Shown in pieces: positions 18,829-27,203 of a stretch of DNA of 64,000 bases. The stretch's first letter is position 1; each line of letters opens with the position of its first letter. Both the position numbers and the translations under genes were made by a program. The DNA comes from Ignavibacteria bacterium (lineage in GTDB: Bacteria; Bacteroidota; Ignavibacteria; Tepidaquicellales; Tepidaquicellaceae): NCBI GenBank assembly GCA_016709315.1, contig JADJMZ010000003.1, positions 1 to 64,000 of the forward strand, written 5' to 3'. The notes beneath the pieces are model-generated. The model did not search any database and was not told where the DNA came from. It was given only the letters and a program-made list of their open reading frames with translations.

Positions 18829-19137
18829 TTGGCATCACAAAAAATCAGAATTAAGTTAAAGTCATATGATCATACTTTACTTGACAAATGGACAGAAAAG
18901 ATCATCAAGACAATCAAGACAACAGGCGCGATTGTAAGCGGACCGATTCCACTTCCTACCAAGAAAAATGTTTATACGGTATTGAGGTCTCCTCACGTGG
19001 ACAAAAAATCAAGAGAGCAGTTTGAAACACGTTCTCACAAAAGACTGATTGATATCCTTAATTCATCAAGCAAGACAATAGATGCTTTAACCAAGTTAGA
19101 TCCTCCCGGCGGCGTAGATATTGAGATTAAAGTATAA
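18829..19137 (+). CDS. rpsJ: 30S ribosomal protein S10
   Basis: S10 (102 residues, TTG start at 18829) has the family's [17 protein letters not shown] start, [29 protein letters not shown] in the middle and [13 protein letters not shown] end. It opens the S10 gene string rpsJ-rplC-rplD-rplW. S10 is also the NusE factor in antitermination. Confidence 0.95.
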   Translation: MASQKIRIKLKSYDHTLLDKWTEKIIKTIKTTGAIVSGPIPLPTKKNVYTVLRSPHVDKKSREQFETRSHKRLIDILNSSSKTIDALTKLDPPGGVDIEIKV

Positions 19138-19170
19138 CTAAATTTGTAAAGCACAAACATAATTAAAAAT

Positions 19171-19791
19171 ATGATAGGCATTTTAGGCAAAAAAATAGGC
19201 ATGACAACCATTTTTGAGAATGATGGTAATGCTGTTCCCTGTACAGTAATAGAAGCAGGTCCTTGTTATATCACACAGATAAAGAAAAAAGACAAAGACG
19301 GTTATGAATCCGTTCAGCTTGGCTTTGAGGAGAAGAAAGAAAAAAACTCTACCAAGCCATTGATCGGAAAATTCAAGAAAATCAAAACTCCTGTTTTAAG
19401 ACATTTAAAAGAAGTAAGAGATTTTAACTCTGAAGAATTAAAAGAAGGCGATCAGATTAAAGTTGATATTTTTAAAGAAGGGGATATTGTAAAAGTAACC
19501 GGAGTATCAAAAGGAAAAGGATTTCAGGGTGTGGTAAAGAGACACGGATTTGGCGGAGGTCAGAGGACGCATGGACAGAGCGACAGGCAAAGGGCTCCGG
19601 GATCTATCGGAGGAAGTTCTTATCCTTCAAGAGTATTCAAAGGTCAGAGAATGGCCGGAAGAATGGGAGGCGACAGAGTTTCCGTCCGGAATTTAAGAAT
19701 TGTAAAAATATTTGTTGATTCAAATCTGATATTAATAAAGGGTGCAATCCCGGGTACAAAGACAGGATTAGTAGAAATTTATAAAAATTAA
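19171..19791 (+). CDS. rplC: 50S ribosomal protein L3
   Basis: L3 (206 residues) binds 23S rRNA early and reaches the peptidyl-transferase centre. It has the start [15 protein letters not shown] and the tip-loop signature [17 protein letters not shown], including the Gln that is methylated in many bacteria. It ends three bases before rplD. Confidence 0.95.
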   Translation: MIGILGKKIGMTTIFENDGNAVPCTVIEAGPCYITQIKKKDKDGYESVQLGFEEKKEKNSTKPLIGKFKKIKTPVLRHLKEVRDFNSEELKEGDQIKVDIFKEGDIVKVTGVSKGKGFQGVVKRHGFGGGQRTHGQSDRQRAPGSIGGSSYPSRVFKGQRMAGRMGGDRVSVRNLRIVKIFVDSNLILIKGAIPGTKTGLVEIYKN

Positions 19792-19794
19792 AAA

Positions 19795-20424
19795 ATGGAA
19801 TTAAAAGTATATAAACTTGACGGCTCGGAATCAGGACAGACAGTAAATCTTCCTGATGAAGTTTTTCAAATAGAGCCAAATCAGCACCTGATATATCAGT
19901 CAGTCAGAACTTATCTGTCCAATCAAAGACAGGGAACACATAAGACAAAGGGCAGAAGTGAAGTCAGAGGAGGCGGAAAAAAACCTTTCAAACAAAAAGG
20001 AACAGGTAATGCAAGACGCGGAACGAGCAGGTCGCCTTTAATGGTTGGCGGCGGAAATATTTTCGGTCCGATACCTCATACGTACAAGCTGAAACTGCCT
20101 AAGAAAGCTGCACGGCTTGCCAGAAAAAGCGCTCTCAGTTTCAAGGCAAAGGAAAATGAAATTATGATAATAGAAGATTTTACATTTGATTCGCCTAAGA
20201 CAAAAGATCTTTCAAGTATTCTTAAATCTCTGAAAATTGAAGATAAGAAAACACTGCTGCTTGTTTCCGAAAAAAATGACAATGTCTATAAATCCGGAAG
20301 AAATCTTGAAAGACTTAATGTGATGATTTCTGATAAAGCAGCTACTTATGATCTTTTAAACAATAAACTAATCTTATTGCAGAAGTCAGCTGTTGATACA
20401 CTTTGTAAAAGTTTAATAAATTAA
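19795..20424 (+). CDS. rplD: 50S ribosomal protein L4
   Basis: L4 (209 residues) has the long loop that lines the exit tunnel: GKKPFKQKGTGNARRGTSRS and GGGNIFGPIPHTY. In E. coli L4 also represses the S10 operon; whether this holds here cannot be judged from the sequence, especially as the operon is cut short after rplW. ATG at 19795, three bases after rplC. Confidence 0.95.
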   Translation: MELKVYKLDGSESGQTVNLPDEVFQIEPNQHLIYQSVRTYLSNQRQGTHKTKGRSEVRGGGKKPFKQKGTGNARRGTSRSPLMVGGGNIFGPIPHTYKLKLPKKAARLARKSALSFKAKENEIMIIEDFTFDSPKTKDLSSILKSLKIEDKKTLLLVSEKNDNVYKSGRNLERLNVMISDKAATYDLLNNKLILLQKSAVDTLCKSLIN

Positions 20425-20443
20425 TCTCAGGCATTTTATCATA

Positions 20444-20740
20444 ATGAAAACAATTTTAGTAAAACCGCTTATAACCGAAAAAAATACTGCGATTCAGGAA
20501 CTCCTGAATCAATATTCATTTGAGGTGAGCAGGAGCTGTAATAAAATAGAGATTGCAAAAGCTGTTGAAAAGAAATTCAATGTAAGAGTGACAAATGTGA
20601 ACACTCTTGTATTGAAAGGAAAAAGAAAGTCTCAGATGACAAAAAAAGGCAGATTCGAGGGATACAGATCTGACAGAAAAAAAGCAATTGTAACGTTGCA
20701 TAAGGAAGATAAGATAGATTTTCTGGGTAACGTGGAATAA
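20444..20740 (+). CDS. rplW: 50S ribosomal protein L23
   Basis: L23 (98 residues) sits at the tunnel exit and docks trigger factor and SRP. The family start ILVKPLITEKNT, the strand NVRVTNVNTLVLKGK and the basic loop QMTKKGRFEGYRSDRKKAIVTL are clear. In nearly all bacteria rplB follows; here the next genes are a small unknown frame and a PIN protein. Confidence 0.95.
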   Translation: MKTILVKPLITEKNTAIQELLNQYSFEVSRSCNKIEIAKAVEKKFNVRVTNVNTLVLKGKRKSQMTKKGRFEGYRSDRKKAIVTLHKEDKIDFLGNVE

Positions 20741-20783
20741 ACTCTATTCTGTATTTTCTTACTGACTTTAAATAAGTCCTCAC

Positions 20784-20966
20784 ATGCCCGAAAAATGTTT
20801 GACAGTCCCTGACAGCCGCGAAATATCAAAAAAAGATTTACATAAGATTTTAAAAGAAAAACTAAAGCTCGATAAAAATATTATCGGGCTTTTAGTCAAT
20901 TCTGAAGGTTCTATCAAGAGTAAATCGTTCTTTGAAAAAGTATCAGATAAAATATCAGGCAAATGA
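20784..20966 (+). CDS. Small protein upstream of a PIN protein, possible antitoxin
   Basis: A 60-residue, lysine-rich frame (22 of 60 residues charged or more) with no family I recognise. Its ATG is 43 bases after rplW and its stop overlaps the start of the PIN gene in an ATGA, an arrangement typical of toxin-antitoxin pairs. A pattern ISKKDLHKILKEKLKLDK could be a helix, but no known DNA-binding antitoxin motif is visible. The same frame could also be a short ribosome-related orphan. That it is a real gene rests on the four-base overlap and on the lack of room for any other gene. Confidence 0.5.
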   Translation: MPEKCLTVPDSREISKKDLHKILKEKLKLDKNIIGLLVNSEGSIKSKSFFEKVSDKISGK

Positions 20967-21427
20967 AAAGCAGGTTTGAAATATTTCTTGATACTGATAT
21001 TTATTTAGACCATCTTTGCAAAAGTAAAAAGAAAGAAGGATCACTTCTCTTAAAAAGCCTGACGCTATTTAATTGTTACAGTTCAGTAATAAATGCATCT
21101 GAAATTTTTTACGGCTGCACAAATGAAATTCAGCTTGAAAAGGCAAAGCATTCTTTTTACGGAACAGGGGTACTCGGAATTCCTTATAAATACTCTTTGT
21201 CAATTGCTGAAGTATCAAGGACAATTAATTCTGCTAAACTTATCAATTCTTTTAGAGATGCTGTTGTCACTGCAATTTGCAAAGAAACCAGACTGCCGCT
21301 GTTTACGTTAAATACAAACAGATATATAGAATTATTCAGGATATATGGTGTGAAATTGATTAGCAAAGAATTAATAGAGAAAAATAATTCATCTGAAATT
21401 ATTTTTAAAAAAGCTAAAATTTTATAA
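20963..21427 (+). CDS. PIN-domain ribonuclease-like protein, VapC type
   Basis: A 154-residue PIN protein. The acidic active-site positions are visible in order: [11 protein letters not shown] (Asp10), NASEIFYGC (Glu47), [11 protein letters not shown] (Asp99), and [11 protein letters not shown] (Asn117/119 where the fourth position stands). Spacing and length fit VapC-like toxins that cut tRNA or rRNA. It overlaps the possible antitoxin gene by four bases and ends one base before the ATG of the primary sigma factor gene, so it is almost certainly on the same mRNA as rpoD. A toxin role is inference; it may instead be a domesticated RNase. Confidence 0.75.
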   Translation: MKSRFEIFLDTDIYLDHLCKSKKKEGSLLLKSLTLFNCYSSVINASEIFYGCTNEIQLEKAKHSFYGTGVLGIPYKYSLSIAEVSRTINSAKLINSFRDAVVTAICKETRLPLFTLNTNRYIELFRIYGVKLISKELIEKNNSSEIIFKKAKIL

Positions 21428-21428
21428 A

Positions 21429-22286
21429 ATGAAATTAGGAAAACAGTACACATCCAGAGAAAATCAATCCACTGACATTTATCTTAAGGAGATCAGTAAA
21501 ACAACTCCGCTGACTGTAGTACAGGAAATTGATTGCGCTAAAAGAATTAAAAAGGGTGATAAGAAAGCTCTGGATCTTCTTGTCAAAGCTAATTTAAGAT
21601 TTGTTGTCAGTGTTGCCAAGCAATATCAGAATCAGGGATTGTCTCTGAATGATCTGATTAATGAAGGAAATCTTGGACTCATAAAAGCTGCAAAGAAATT
21701 TGACGAGACGAGAGGATTTAAATTTATTTCCTATGCAGTATGGTGGATCAGACAATCAATTTTACAGGCATTGGCAGAGCAGTCGAGAGTTGTCAGATTA
21801 CCTTTAAATATAGTACAGCAGAAGAGCAAGATCGCAAAGACAATGAGCGAGCTTGAGCAGAAGAACGAGAGAATTCCGAATGTTCTGGAAATCGCAGAAA
21901 AGTTAGACATGAGTGTTTACGAAGTACAGGAAACTCTGAAGAATTCCGGCGGTCATGTTTCAATGGATGCACCGAGTATCCACGGTGAGGATACCAAGCT
22001 TATTGACATTATGCCGGACAAACAGATGAAAATGCCTGACATGCAGTTGCTGAAAGACTCGCTCAGGATTGAAATTGAGAGAGCTCTTGATACATTATCA
22101 CAAAGAGAAAAGGAAGTAGTGAAGTTATATTACGGACTGGAAAAAGAAAATCCGCTGACACTTGAAGAGATAGGTGATAAATATAAACTGACACGTGAAA
22201 GAGTAAGACAGATCAAGGAAAAGGCAATCAGAAGATTAAGACAGGCATCCAGAAGCAAAGCTCTGAAAGCTTATTTAGGACAGTAA
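21429..22286 (+). CDS. rpoD: Primary RNA polymerase sigma factor, short Bacteroidota type
   Basis: A sigma-70 protein of 285 residues. Region 1.1 is missing, and the protein begins near region 1.2 ([25 protein letters not shown]). Region 2 ([64 protein letters not shown]), region 3 and region 4 ([30 protein letters not shown]) are complete. The length and layout are those of Bacteroidota primary sigma factors, which prefer TAnnTTTG promoters. A hairpin terminator follows. It is the last gene of the ribosomal-PIN string. Confidence 0.93.
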   Translation: MKLGKQYTSRENQSTDIYLKEISKTTPLTVVQEIDCAKRIKKGDKKALDLLVKANLRFVVSVAKQYQNQGLSLNDLINEGNLGLIKAAKKFDETRGFKFISYAVWWIRQSILQALAEQSRVVRLPLNIVQQKSKIAKTMSELEQKNERIPNVLEIAEKLDMSVYEVQETLKNSGGHVSMDAPSIHGEDTKLIDIMPDKQMKMPDMQLLKDSLRIEIERALDTLSQREKEVVKLYYGLEKENPLTLEEIGDKYKLTRERVRQIKEKAIRRLRQASRSKALKAYLGQ

Positions 22287-22305
22287 ACCAAAAGAAATAA
22301 AGTTT

Positions 22306-22345
22306 AATAATACCCGCAGATTATTTTTCATCTGCGGGTATTATT
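22306..22345. terminator. Bidirectional hairpin terminator after rpoD
   Basis: AATAATACCCGCAGAT, loop TATTTTTC, then ATCTGCGGGTATTATT: a perfect 16-bp stem with T-rich ends on both strands, between rpoD and the convergent esterase gene, whose last codons overlap it. Confidence 0.9.
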
Positions 22346-22985
22346 TTAATAAAATATTGTTGATTGAAACAGAATCTATTTCATGACCTCCTTCAAATTT
22401 CACATCATTAAATTCAATATTATTTTTTTTCAGAAGATCAGTACTTTCTGAAAATCTTTTAGCGCTGATAATTCTGTCATTTATACCGCACAGGAAATGC
22501 ATCGCAGCGGATTTTAATTTAGTGTTTAATAAATCAAAATTAATATCAGCAGGAAAATCAGAAGAGCAAAGTATCAAATGATTAAACCGTGTTTTAGAAT
22601 TAAGGAAAAATCTTACTGCCGTATGAACTCCCTGTGAAAATCCAAGTAGATACTTTTTGGATTCTGAAATATTATAAGTGCTTTTTATTTCATCCGTAAC
22701 TTTTTCCAGAAAATTAACATAATCATTTATTTCGATTAATCTGTCTTCTCTGGTCATCCAGGAAGCACCTGCATTGTTCTTAGAATAAAACTTAGATAAA
22801 CCTTCCGGTGCAATTATCAAAGTATTTCCATCATCCAGAAAATCGAATTCTTTAATAAAATCAGAAGCAAGCTGACCATATCCATGAATTACAAAACAAA
22901 TATTTTTTACTTCACGGCTCTTTGGCTCATTCGAATAATATCTTGCATTTTTTTCAATTTTTATATGAGACTCATTTATAATCAT
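22341..22985 (-). CDS. Alpha/beta hydrolase, phospholipase/carboxylesterase family
   Basis: A 214-residue cytoplasmic hydrolase (no signal peptide). The catalytic triad can be read as Ser in GFSQGVHTA (near residue 120), Asp in GINDRII, and His in GGHEID near the C-terminus. HGYGQLASDF with APEGLSKFY matches the PF02230-type esterases. Substrates of such enzymes are short-chain esters or lysophospholipids; this one cannot be told from sequence. It is monocistronic, convergent with rpoD. Confidence 0.8.
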   Translation of the reverse strand: MIINESHIKIEKNARYYSNEPKSREVKNICFVIHGYGQLASDFIKEFDFLDDGNTLIIAPEGLSKFYSKNNAGASWMTREDRLIEINDYVNFLEKVTDEIKSTYNISESKKYLLGFSQGVHTAVRFFLNSKTRFNHLILCSSDFPADINFDLLNTKLKSAAMHFLCGINDRIISAKRFSESTDLLKKNNIEFNDVKFEGGHEIDSVSINNILLK

Positions 22986-23034
22986 TTATTGACCTTTAAA
23001 TTTTAACCTTTAAAATTTAACTTACAGCTAATCA

Positions 23035-23106
23035 GTCCCGCTAAGCTAATGGATAAACTGGGTGACTACGAATCACCTCTTAGAGGTTCGAATCCTCTGC
23101 GGGGCA
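23035..23106 (+). tRNA. tRNA-Arg, anticodon ACG
   Basis: Acceptor GTCCCGC/GCGGGGC (one G-U pair), anticodon stem GGTGA/TCACC with loop CTACGAA, T arm AGAGG TTCGAAT CCTCT, discriminator A, no encoded CCA. The anticodon ACG (normally deaminated to ICG) reads CGN arginine codons. The D stem AGCT/AACT has a C-A mismatch, so the D arm is weak. It is on the opposite strand to both neighbours. Confidence 0.88.
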
Positions 23107-23127
23107 CTAAGTAATATTAAAAATAAA

Positions 23128-23712
23128 TTAGCAGCTTAACAGATAATTCCTGAATTCCTGTAGTGCTTTAGACCTGTGAGAAATTTTATTTTTTTCAGTG
23201 TCTGATAATTCCGCAAATGTTTTTTCATATCCTTCAGGTACGAATACCGGATCATAACCGAAACCATTCTTTCCTCGTGGTTCATTTATTATCTTACCCT
23301 TACATATTCCTCTGAATAATTTATTATCAGGATAAAAACATATCACTGTCTCAAACCGTGCAGTTCTGTTTTCAGGAGGAATGTCATTTAAATTCATAAG
23401 AAGCTTACTGCAATTATCTGAATAAGATGCTGATACTCCTGCATATCTGGCAGAATGAACACCCGGTTCACCCTTAAGAGCATCAACAAAAAGTCCCGTA
23501 TCATCTGATACAGCCGGTATTCTGAAAATATTATAAATACTCTGGGCTTTTTTATATGCATTTTCTTCAATTGTATTCTTATCTTCAACAATCTCAGGTG
23601 CAATGCCAAAGTAATGAACGGAAAGAATCTGTAAACCGGGAATATCTTTCAGAATAGAATTTATCTCAGATATTTTATTTTTGTTATTGGTAGCTAAAAG
23701 AATTTTATTCAT
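23128..23712 (-). CDS. rdgB: Non-canonical purine NTP pyrophosphatase (RdgB/HAM1)
   Basis: A housecleaning enzyme that hydrolyses dITP, ITP and XTP to the monophosphates and so keeps them out of DNA and RNA. The 194 residues carry ILLATNNKNKISEI at the start, VSDDTGLFVDALKGEPGVHSARYAG, GKNGFGYDPVFVPEGYEKTFAEL and ISHRSKAL at the end, all hallmark motifs of the family. It stands alone on the minus strand. Confidence 0.93.
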   Translation of the reverse strand: MNKILLATNNKNKISEINSILKDIPGLQILSVHYFGIAPEIVEDKNTIEENAYKKAQSIYNIFRIPAVSDDTGLFVDALKGEPGVHSARYAGVSASYSDNCSKLLMNLNDIPPENRTARFETVICFYPDNKLFRGICKGKIINEPRGKNGFGYDPVFVPEGYEKTFAELSDTEKNKISHRSKALQEFRNYLLSC

Positions 23713-23990
23713 AATGGTGAAATTATAAAGTTGATCTGTTTAAAGATAGTTTCACTTTTGAAAATAAGAAAGTAATAAATTGTCTTATGTTTATTTAAAA
23801 ATTTCAATGAAATAAATAAATATATTTATTATATTAGAAACAGTAATCACTAATCTTAAAGACAGAATTATAAAAAATGAAGTATAATTGACGCTAAAGG
23901 ATTTTCCTTTTTTAAAAAACAATTAAATCGGAATAAATTTTTATAAATTTTTTTTTAATAAAAACATTTCAAAAATTAAAAAACATCTCA

Positions 23991-24959
23991 ATGAAAAAAT
24001 TCCTAAAAATTTCCGGAATTATTTTTGCAATAATTCTTCTTTTATTTTTTGTAGGTTATACATATATAATGACACAATATCCTAAAGTCCCGCCTGCGCC
24101 TGATATAAAGATTACATCCACTCCTGAGATGATAGAAAGAGGGAAATATCTTGCTACAGGTTTTGCAGCCTGCATAGATTGCCATTCGAAAAGAGATTTC
24201 AGTAAATATGCGGGACCATTAATTACTGGCACTGAAGGTATGGGAGGAGAAGATTTTGGAGAAGGGGCGGGATATATTCCTGCAAAAAATATAACTTCAG
24301 ATAAGGAGACCGGGTTAGGCAACTGGACTGACGGTGAAATATTCAGAGCGATTACGATGGGTGTAGATAAAAACGGAGAACCGCTTGGTCCTATGATGCC
24401 ATATATGTATTACAGAAACATGGACGAAAATGATGTCAAATCAATTATTGCATATATAAGAACTCTGCCTCCGGTTAACAATAAAATAGAAGATCATAAA
24501 TTGAATTTTCCTGTTAATTTAATTTTCAGAACATTGCCCTCAGAACCGCAATTTAAAAACCTTCCTTCTGCAGATAATAAAATAGCTTTGGGCGAATATT
24601 ATGCCGGTGCCTGTATTGCCTGTCATAGTCCGATGGAAAAAGGTGAATTTATAAAAGATAAGTTTCTTGGAGGAGGAGTCGAATATCCCGGTCCGAAAGG
24701 AGGCACAATAAGGAGTGCTAACATTTCGCCTGACAAAGAAACAGGAATAGGAGGCTGGACAAAGGAACAGTTTATTAAAAAGTTTAAAAGTTATACAATG
24801 CCTGAAGGTCAGAATATTCCGGTAAAAGACGGAGAGTTTAATACAGTAATGCCCTGGACATTTTTAGGACAGGCATCAGAAGATGATCTGGGGGCAATTT
24901 ATGATTATATCATGACACAGAAACCTGTAAGTAACAATGTTGTCAAATTTACGCCCTGA
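23991..24959 (+). CDS. Membrane-anchored dihaem cytochrome c
   Basis: An N-terminal hydrophobic segment (residues ~7-27) anchors or exports the protein. Two haem sites follow, CIDCH at 61-65 and CIACH at 208-212, each in a separate cytochrome c domain; likely axial Met ligands are in GPMMPYMYY and NTVMPWTF. The repeated phrases NITSDKETGLGNWTDGEI and NISPDKETGIGGWTKEQF show that the two domains arose by duplication. The layout is like cytochrome subunits of membrane dehydrogenases (alcohol, aldehyde or gluconate), but no partner dehydrogenase is adjacent. The 278 bases before it are very AT-rich and hold no gene. Confidence 0.88.
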   Translation: MKKFLKISGIIFAIILLLFFVGYTYIMTQYPKVPPAPDIKITSTPEMIERGKYLATGFAACIDCHSKRDFSKYAGPLITGTEGMGGEDFGEGAGYIPAKNITSDKETGLGNWTDGEIFRAITMGVDKNGEPLGPMMPYMYYRNMDENDVKSIIAYIRTLPPVNNKIEDHKLNFPVNLIFRTLPSEPQFKNLPSADNKIALGEYYAGACIACHSPMEKGEFIKDKFLGGGVEYPGPKGGTIRSANISPDKETGIGGWTKEQFIKKFKSYTMPEGQNIPVKDGEFNTVMPWTFLGQASEDDLGAIYDYIMTQKPVSNNVVKFTP

Positions 24960-25001
24960 GTTGATAAGCCGGTATTTAATATTGTAATAATGAAAGAGTA
25001 T

Positions 25002-26282
25002 TCAGATAAGAGTAATCTTTGTAATTTCGGGCTTACAGTTGAATCTGATCGGTAATCCGACACTGCCGATTCCTCTGGACACATACATACTTGAATTCCC
25101 GAATTCATATAATCCGCTGATATATTTGCTTACAGCGCCTGCAAAGGACAGATTTATATTTCCAAATTTGGCAAGGACAACCTGACCACCATGGGTATGT
25201 CCGCTAAGAATAAGATCGGGATTTCTTTTATTCATCTCTTCAAAAAAATACGGCTTATGAAATAAAACAAGTTTAGGAAGATTATTAAAATCTAAATTTT
25301 TTTCTTTTGCTTTTATTTCAGCTTCATTAAATGTATTATTAAAATATTTCATTAATACAGGGTCAGATGAAGAGTTACTTTGCCGTGTATCTTCGCAGCC
25401 GATTATGATTAAATCCTTTCCATTTATATTAATAAATTCCGAATTATTTCTAAGCAATTTAACCGGTGTTTCATTTGAAACAACACTGGCAATATATTCA
25501 GCATCTGAAAAATAGTCGTGATTGCCCAATGAACCGAAAATCCCTTTTGACGCATTAAGATTTCTAAATGCGTTTGCGAGAGGGTGAACTTCCAGCTTAT
25601 TAGAGTTTGTTAAATCCCCGGGGATTACGATAATATCTGATTTAAGATCATTTATGACATCTGTATATTCTCTCATCAAATTAATATCCATGTAAGGACC
25701 TGAATGAATATCGCTTATCAAAGTTAATGTAGTTCCCCTTAATTCATGCGGAAGGTCTTTAATTTTTATTTCAACATTTTCAATTTCATAATCATTTTTG
25801 TCAAGGACTCCGAGAGTAGCGCCTGCAAAGGCATAACCGGAAACGAAAGTTGCTGATGTCCGGATAAAAGCTCTGCGTGAGGAGTCTATCTTTTTCACAG
25901 GTTCGCTGCCGAAAAACTTTTTAAGTGATTCCTTAGTAACACTGAATTTATTTAAAATCCAAATTGACAGAGAAAATGGCGATTTAATAATCTTGCCTAT
26001 TAACAGATAAAGTCCAATAAAAACGGTTGCGCTCTGAAAAATATAAAACGGAGGAAACAGAAATCTGCTTACCCATTCCGGAGTATCGGCTGAAAATATG
26101 CGGTTAATAATAAAGTATAAAAAAGGCAGATTAAAAATAATAAAAGGATAAACAGTTAATGCGATCCTGAGTTTATTATTTAAATTTTTTGTTTGAATGA
26201 AATTTCTAAAAGTAGAGTAAACCAAAAATTGAAGACCGAAGAGTATTAGAAAAATTACAGTAATAAATAAAACCATTCTCAT
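25002..26282 (-). CDS. Membrane metallophosphoesterase with internal Tat-like motif
   Basis: A 426-residue protein of two parts. The N-terminal ~100 residues form about four membrane helices. At residues 135-158 follows SRRAFIRTSATFVSGYAFAG, a twin-arginine-like motif with a hydrophobic stretch, which would place the enzymatic part outside the cytoplasm. The C-terminal domain has the calcineurin-like metal motifs LISDIHSG, IPGDLTNS, GSLGNHDYF, and SGHTHGGQV. Such YkuE/YaeI-type proteins are often linked to lipid or UDP-sugar phosphate hydrolysis; the substrate here is unknown. It is monocistronic. Confidence 0.85.
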   Translation of the reverse strand: MRMVLFITVIFLILFGLQFLVYSTFRNFIQTKNLNNKLRIALTVYPFIIFNLPFLYFIINRIFSADTPEWVSRFLFPPFYIFQSATVFIGLYLLIGKIIKSPFSLSIWILNKFSVTKESLKKFFGSEPVKKIDSSRRAFIRTSATFVSGYAFAGATLGVLDKNDYEIENVEIKIKDLPHELRGTTLTLISDIHSGPYMDINLMREYTDVINDLKSDIIVIPGDLTNSNKLEVHPLANAFRNLNASKGIFGSLGNHDYFSDAEYIASVVSNETPVKLLRNNSEFININGKDLIIIGCEDTRQSNSSSDPVLMKYFNNTFNEAEIKAKEKNLDFNNLPKLVLFHKPYFFEEMNKRNPDLILSGHTHGGQVVLAKFGNINLSFAGAVSKYISGLYEFGNSSMYVSRGIGSVGLPIRFNCKPEITKITLI

Positions 26283-26493
26283 ATTTTACATTTTATAAGT
26301 CTAACTGAAATATGAATCAAATTGTTTCAGAATTTTTAAAATTAAATAAAGTAATTTAATTATTAGGTTAATACAATTAAATGTAACTATTAATCTTATC
26401 TTCTGACGATTTTAATAAATCTGCAAAACAATCCGGAAATAAAATAGAGAAAGAATTAAATTTGGGTTGAAATTATTTTTAAGTATGCCTAAA

Positions 26494-26514
26494 TTAAACT
26501 TAAACTAAGCTTAA
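26494..26514. promoter_or_regulatory. Inverted repeat, possible operator of the DtxR/MntR gene
   Basis: TTAAACTTA, three bases, TAAGCTTAA: a 9-bp inverted repeat with one mismatch, ending two bases before the regulator's ATG and covering the place of the ribosome site. DtxR/MntR-family proteins bind such palindromes, so metal-dependent autorepression is plausible. Confidence 0.45.
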
Positions 26515-26516
26515 AA

Positions 26517-27170
26517 ATGAATAAAAGTCTGGAAGACTATCTGAAGAATATATATTCAATCCAGAGTTTAACGGGAAAGGTCACAAATACTGCATTAGCA
26601 GAGAAGCTATGCATTTCACCTGCTGCAGTAAGCGAAATGATTTCAAAGCTGTCAAAGACAGGACACATAGAAAATATTCCTTACAAAGGTTTCAAACTTA
26701 CACTAAAAGGAGAAACAGTTGCAATAAACCTTGTCAGAAAGCACAGGATATGGGAAGTATTTCTGACAGAATATTTAAAATATCCCTGGGACAAAGTTCA
26801 TAATGAAGCGGAGAACCTTGAGCACTCTTCATCGGATGAGCTAATCATAAAACTAGAAACTTTTCTGAATTTTCCAAAGTACGATCCTCACGGACATCCA
26901 ATCCCTGATAAACACGGAAAGATATATAAGGAAAAACTTGTACCATTATCTGAAATCAACATTAACGAAAAAGCTCTGATTAAGCAGGTATCAGATGAAA
27001 GTTCGGAAGTATTGATCTATCTTTCAAAAGTCGGTTTAAAACTGAATGATGAGATAGAGATCATTGACAAGATAAACTTTGACAATTCTCTGCAGATACA
27101 TTTCCGTTCCAGAAATTTATTTTTAAGCGAAAAATTATCAAAGAATATATACGTAAGTAAAAAAATTTAG
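26517..27170 (+). CDS. DtxR/MntR-family metal-dependent repressor
   Basis: A 217-residue regulator. Residues 1-65 form a winged helix (TNTALAEKLCISPAAVSEMISKLSKTGHIENIPYKGFKLT). The dimerisation and metal-binding part has RKHRIWEVFL and HNEAENLEHSSSDELI, which include the His/Glu ligands of the family. The last ~70 residues (PLSEININEKALIKQV...) form an FeoA/SH3-like domain, so this is the longer DtxR form. It lies 34 bases upstream of the NRAMP transporter gene and probably represses it when Mn(II) or Fe(II) is plentiful. Mn is the better guess because of the transporter, but sequence alone does not decide it. Confidence 0.88.
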   Translation: MNKSLEDYLKNIYSIQSLTGKVTNTALAEKLCISPAAVSEMISKLSKTGHIENIPYKGFKLTLKGETVAINLVRKHRIWEVFLTEYLKYPWDKVHNEAENLEHSSSDELIIKLETFLNFPKYDPHGHPIPDKHGKIYKEKLVPLSEININEKALIKQVSDESSEVLIYLSKVGLKLNDEIEIIDKINFDNSLQIHFRSRNLFLSEKLSKNIYVSKKI

Positions 27171-27203
27171 AATAAAAATCTGTTAATTTAATTACAGGGT
27201 TTA

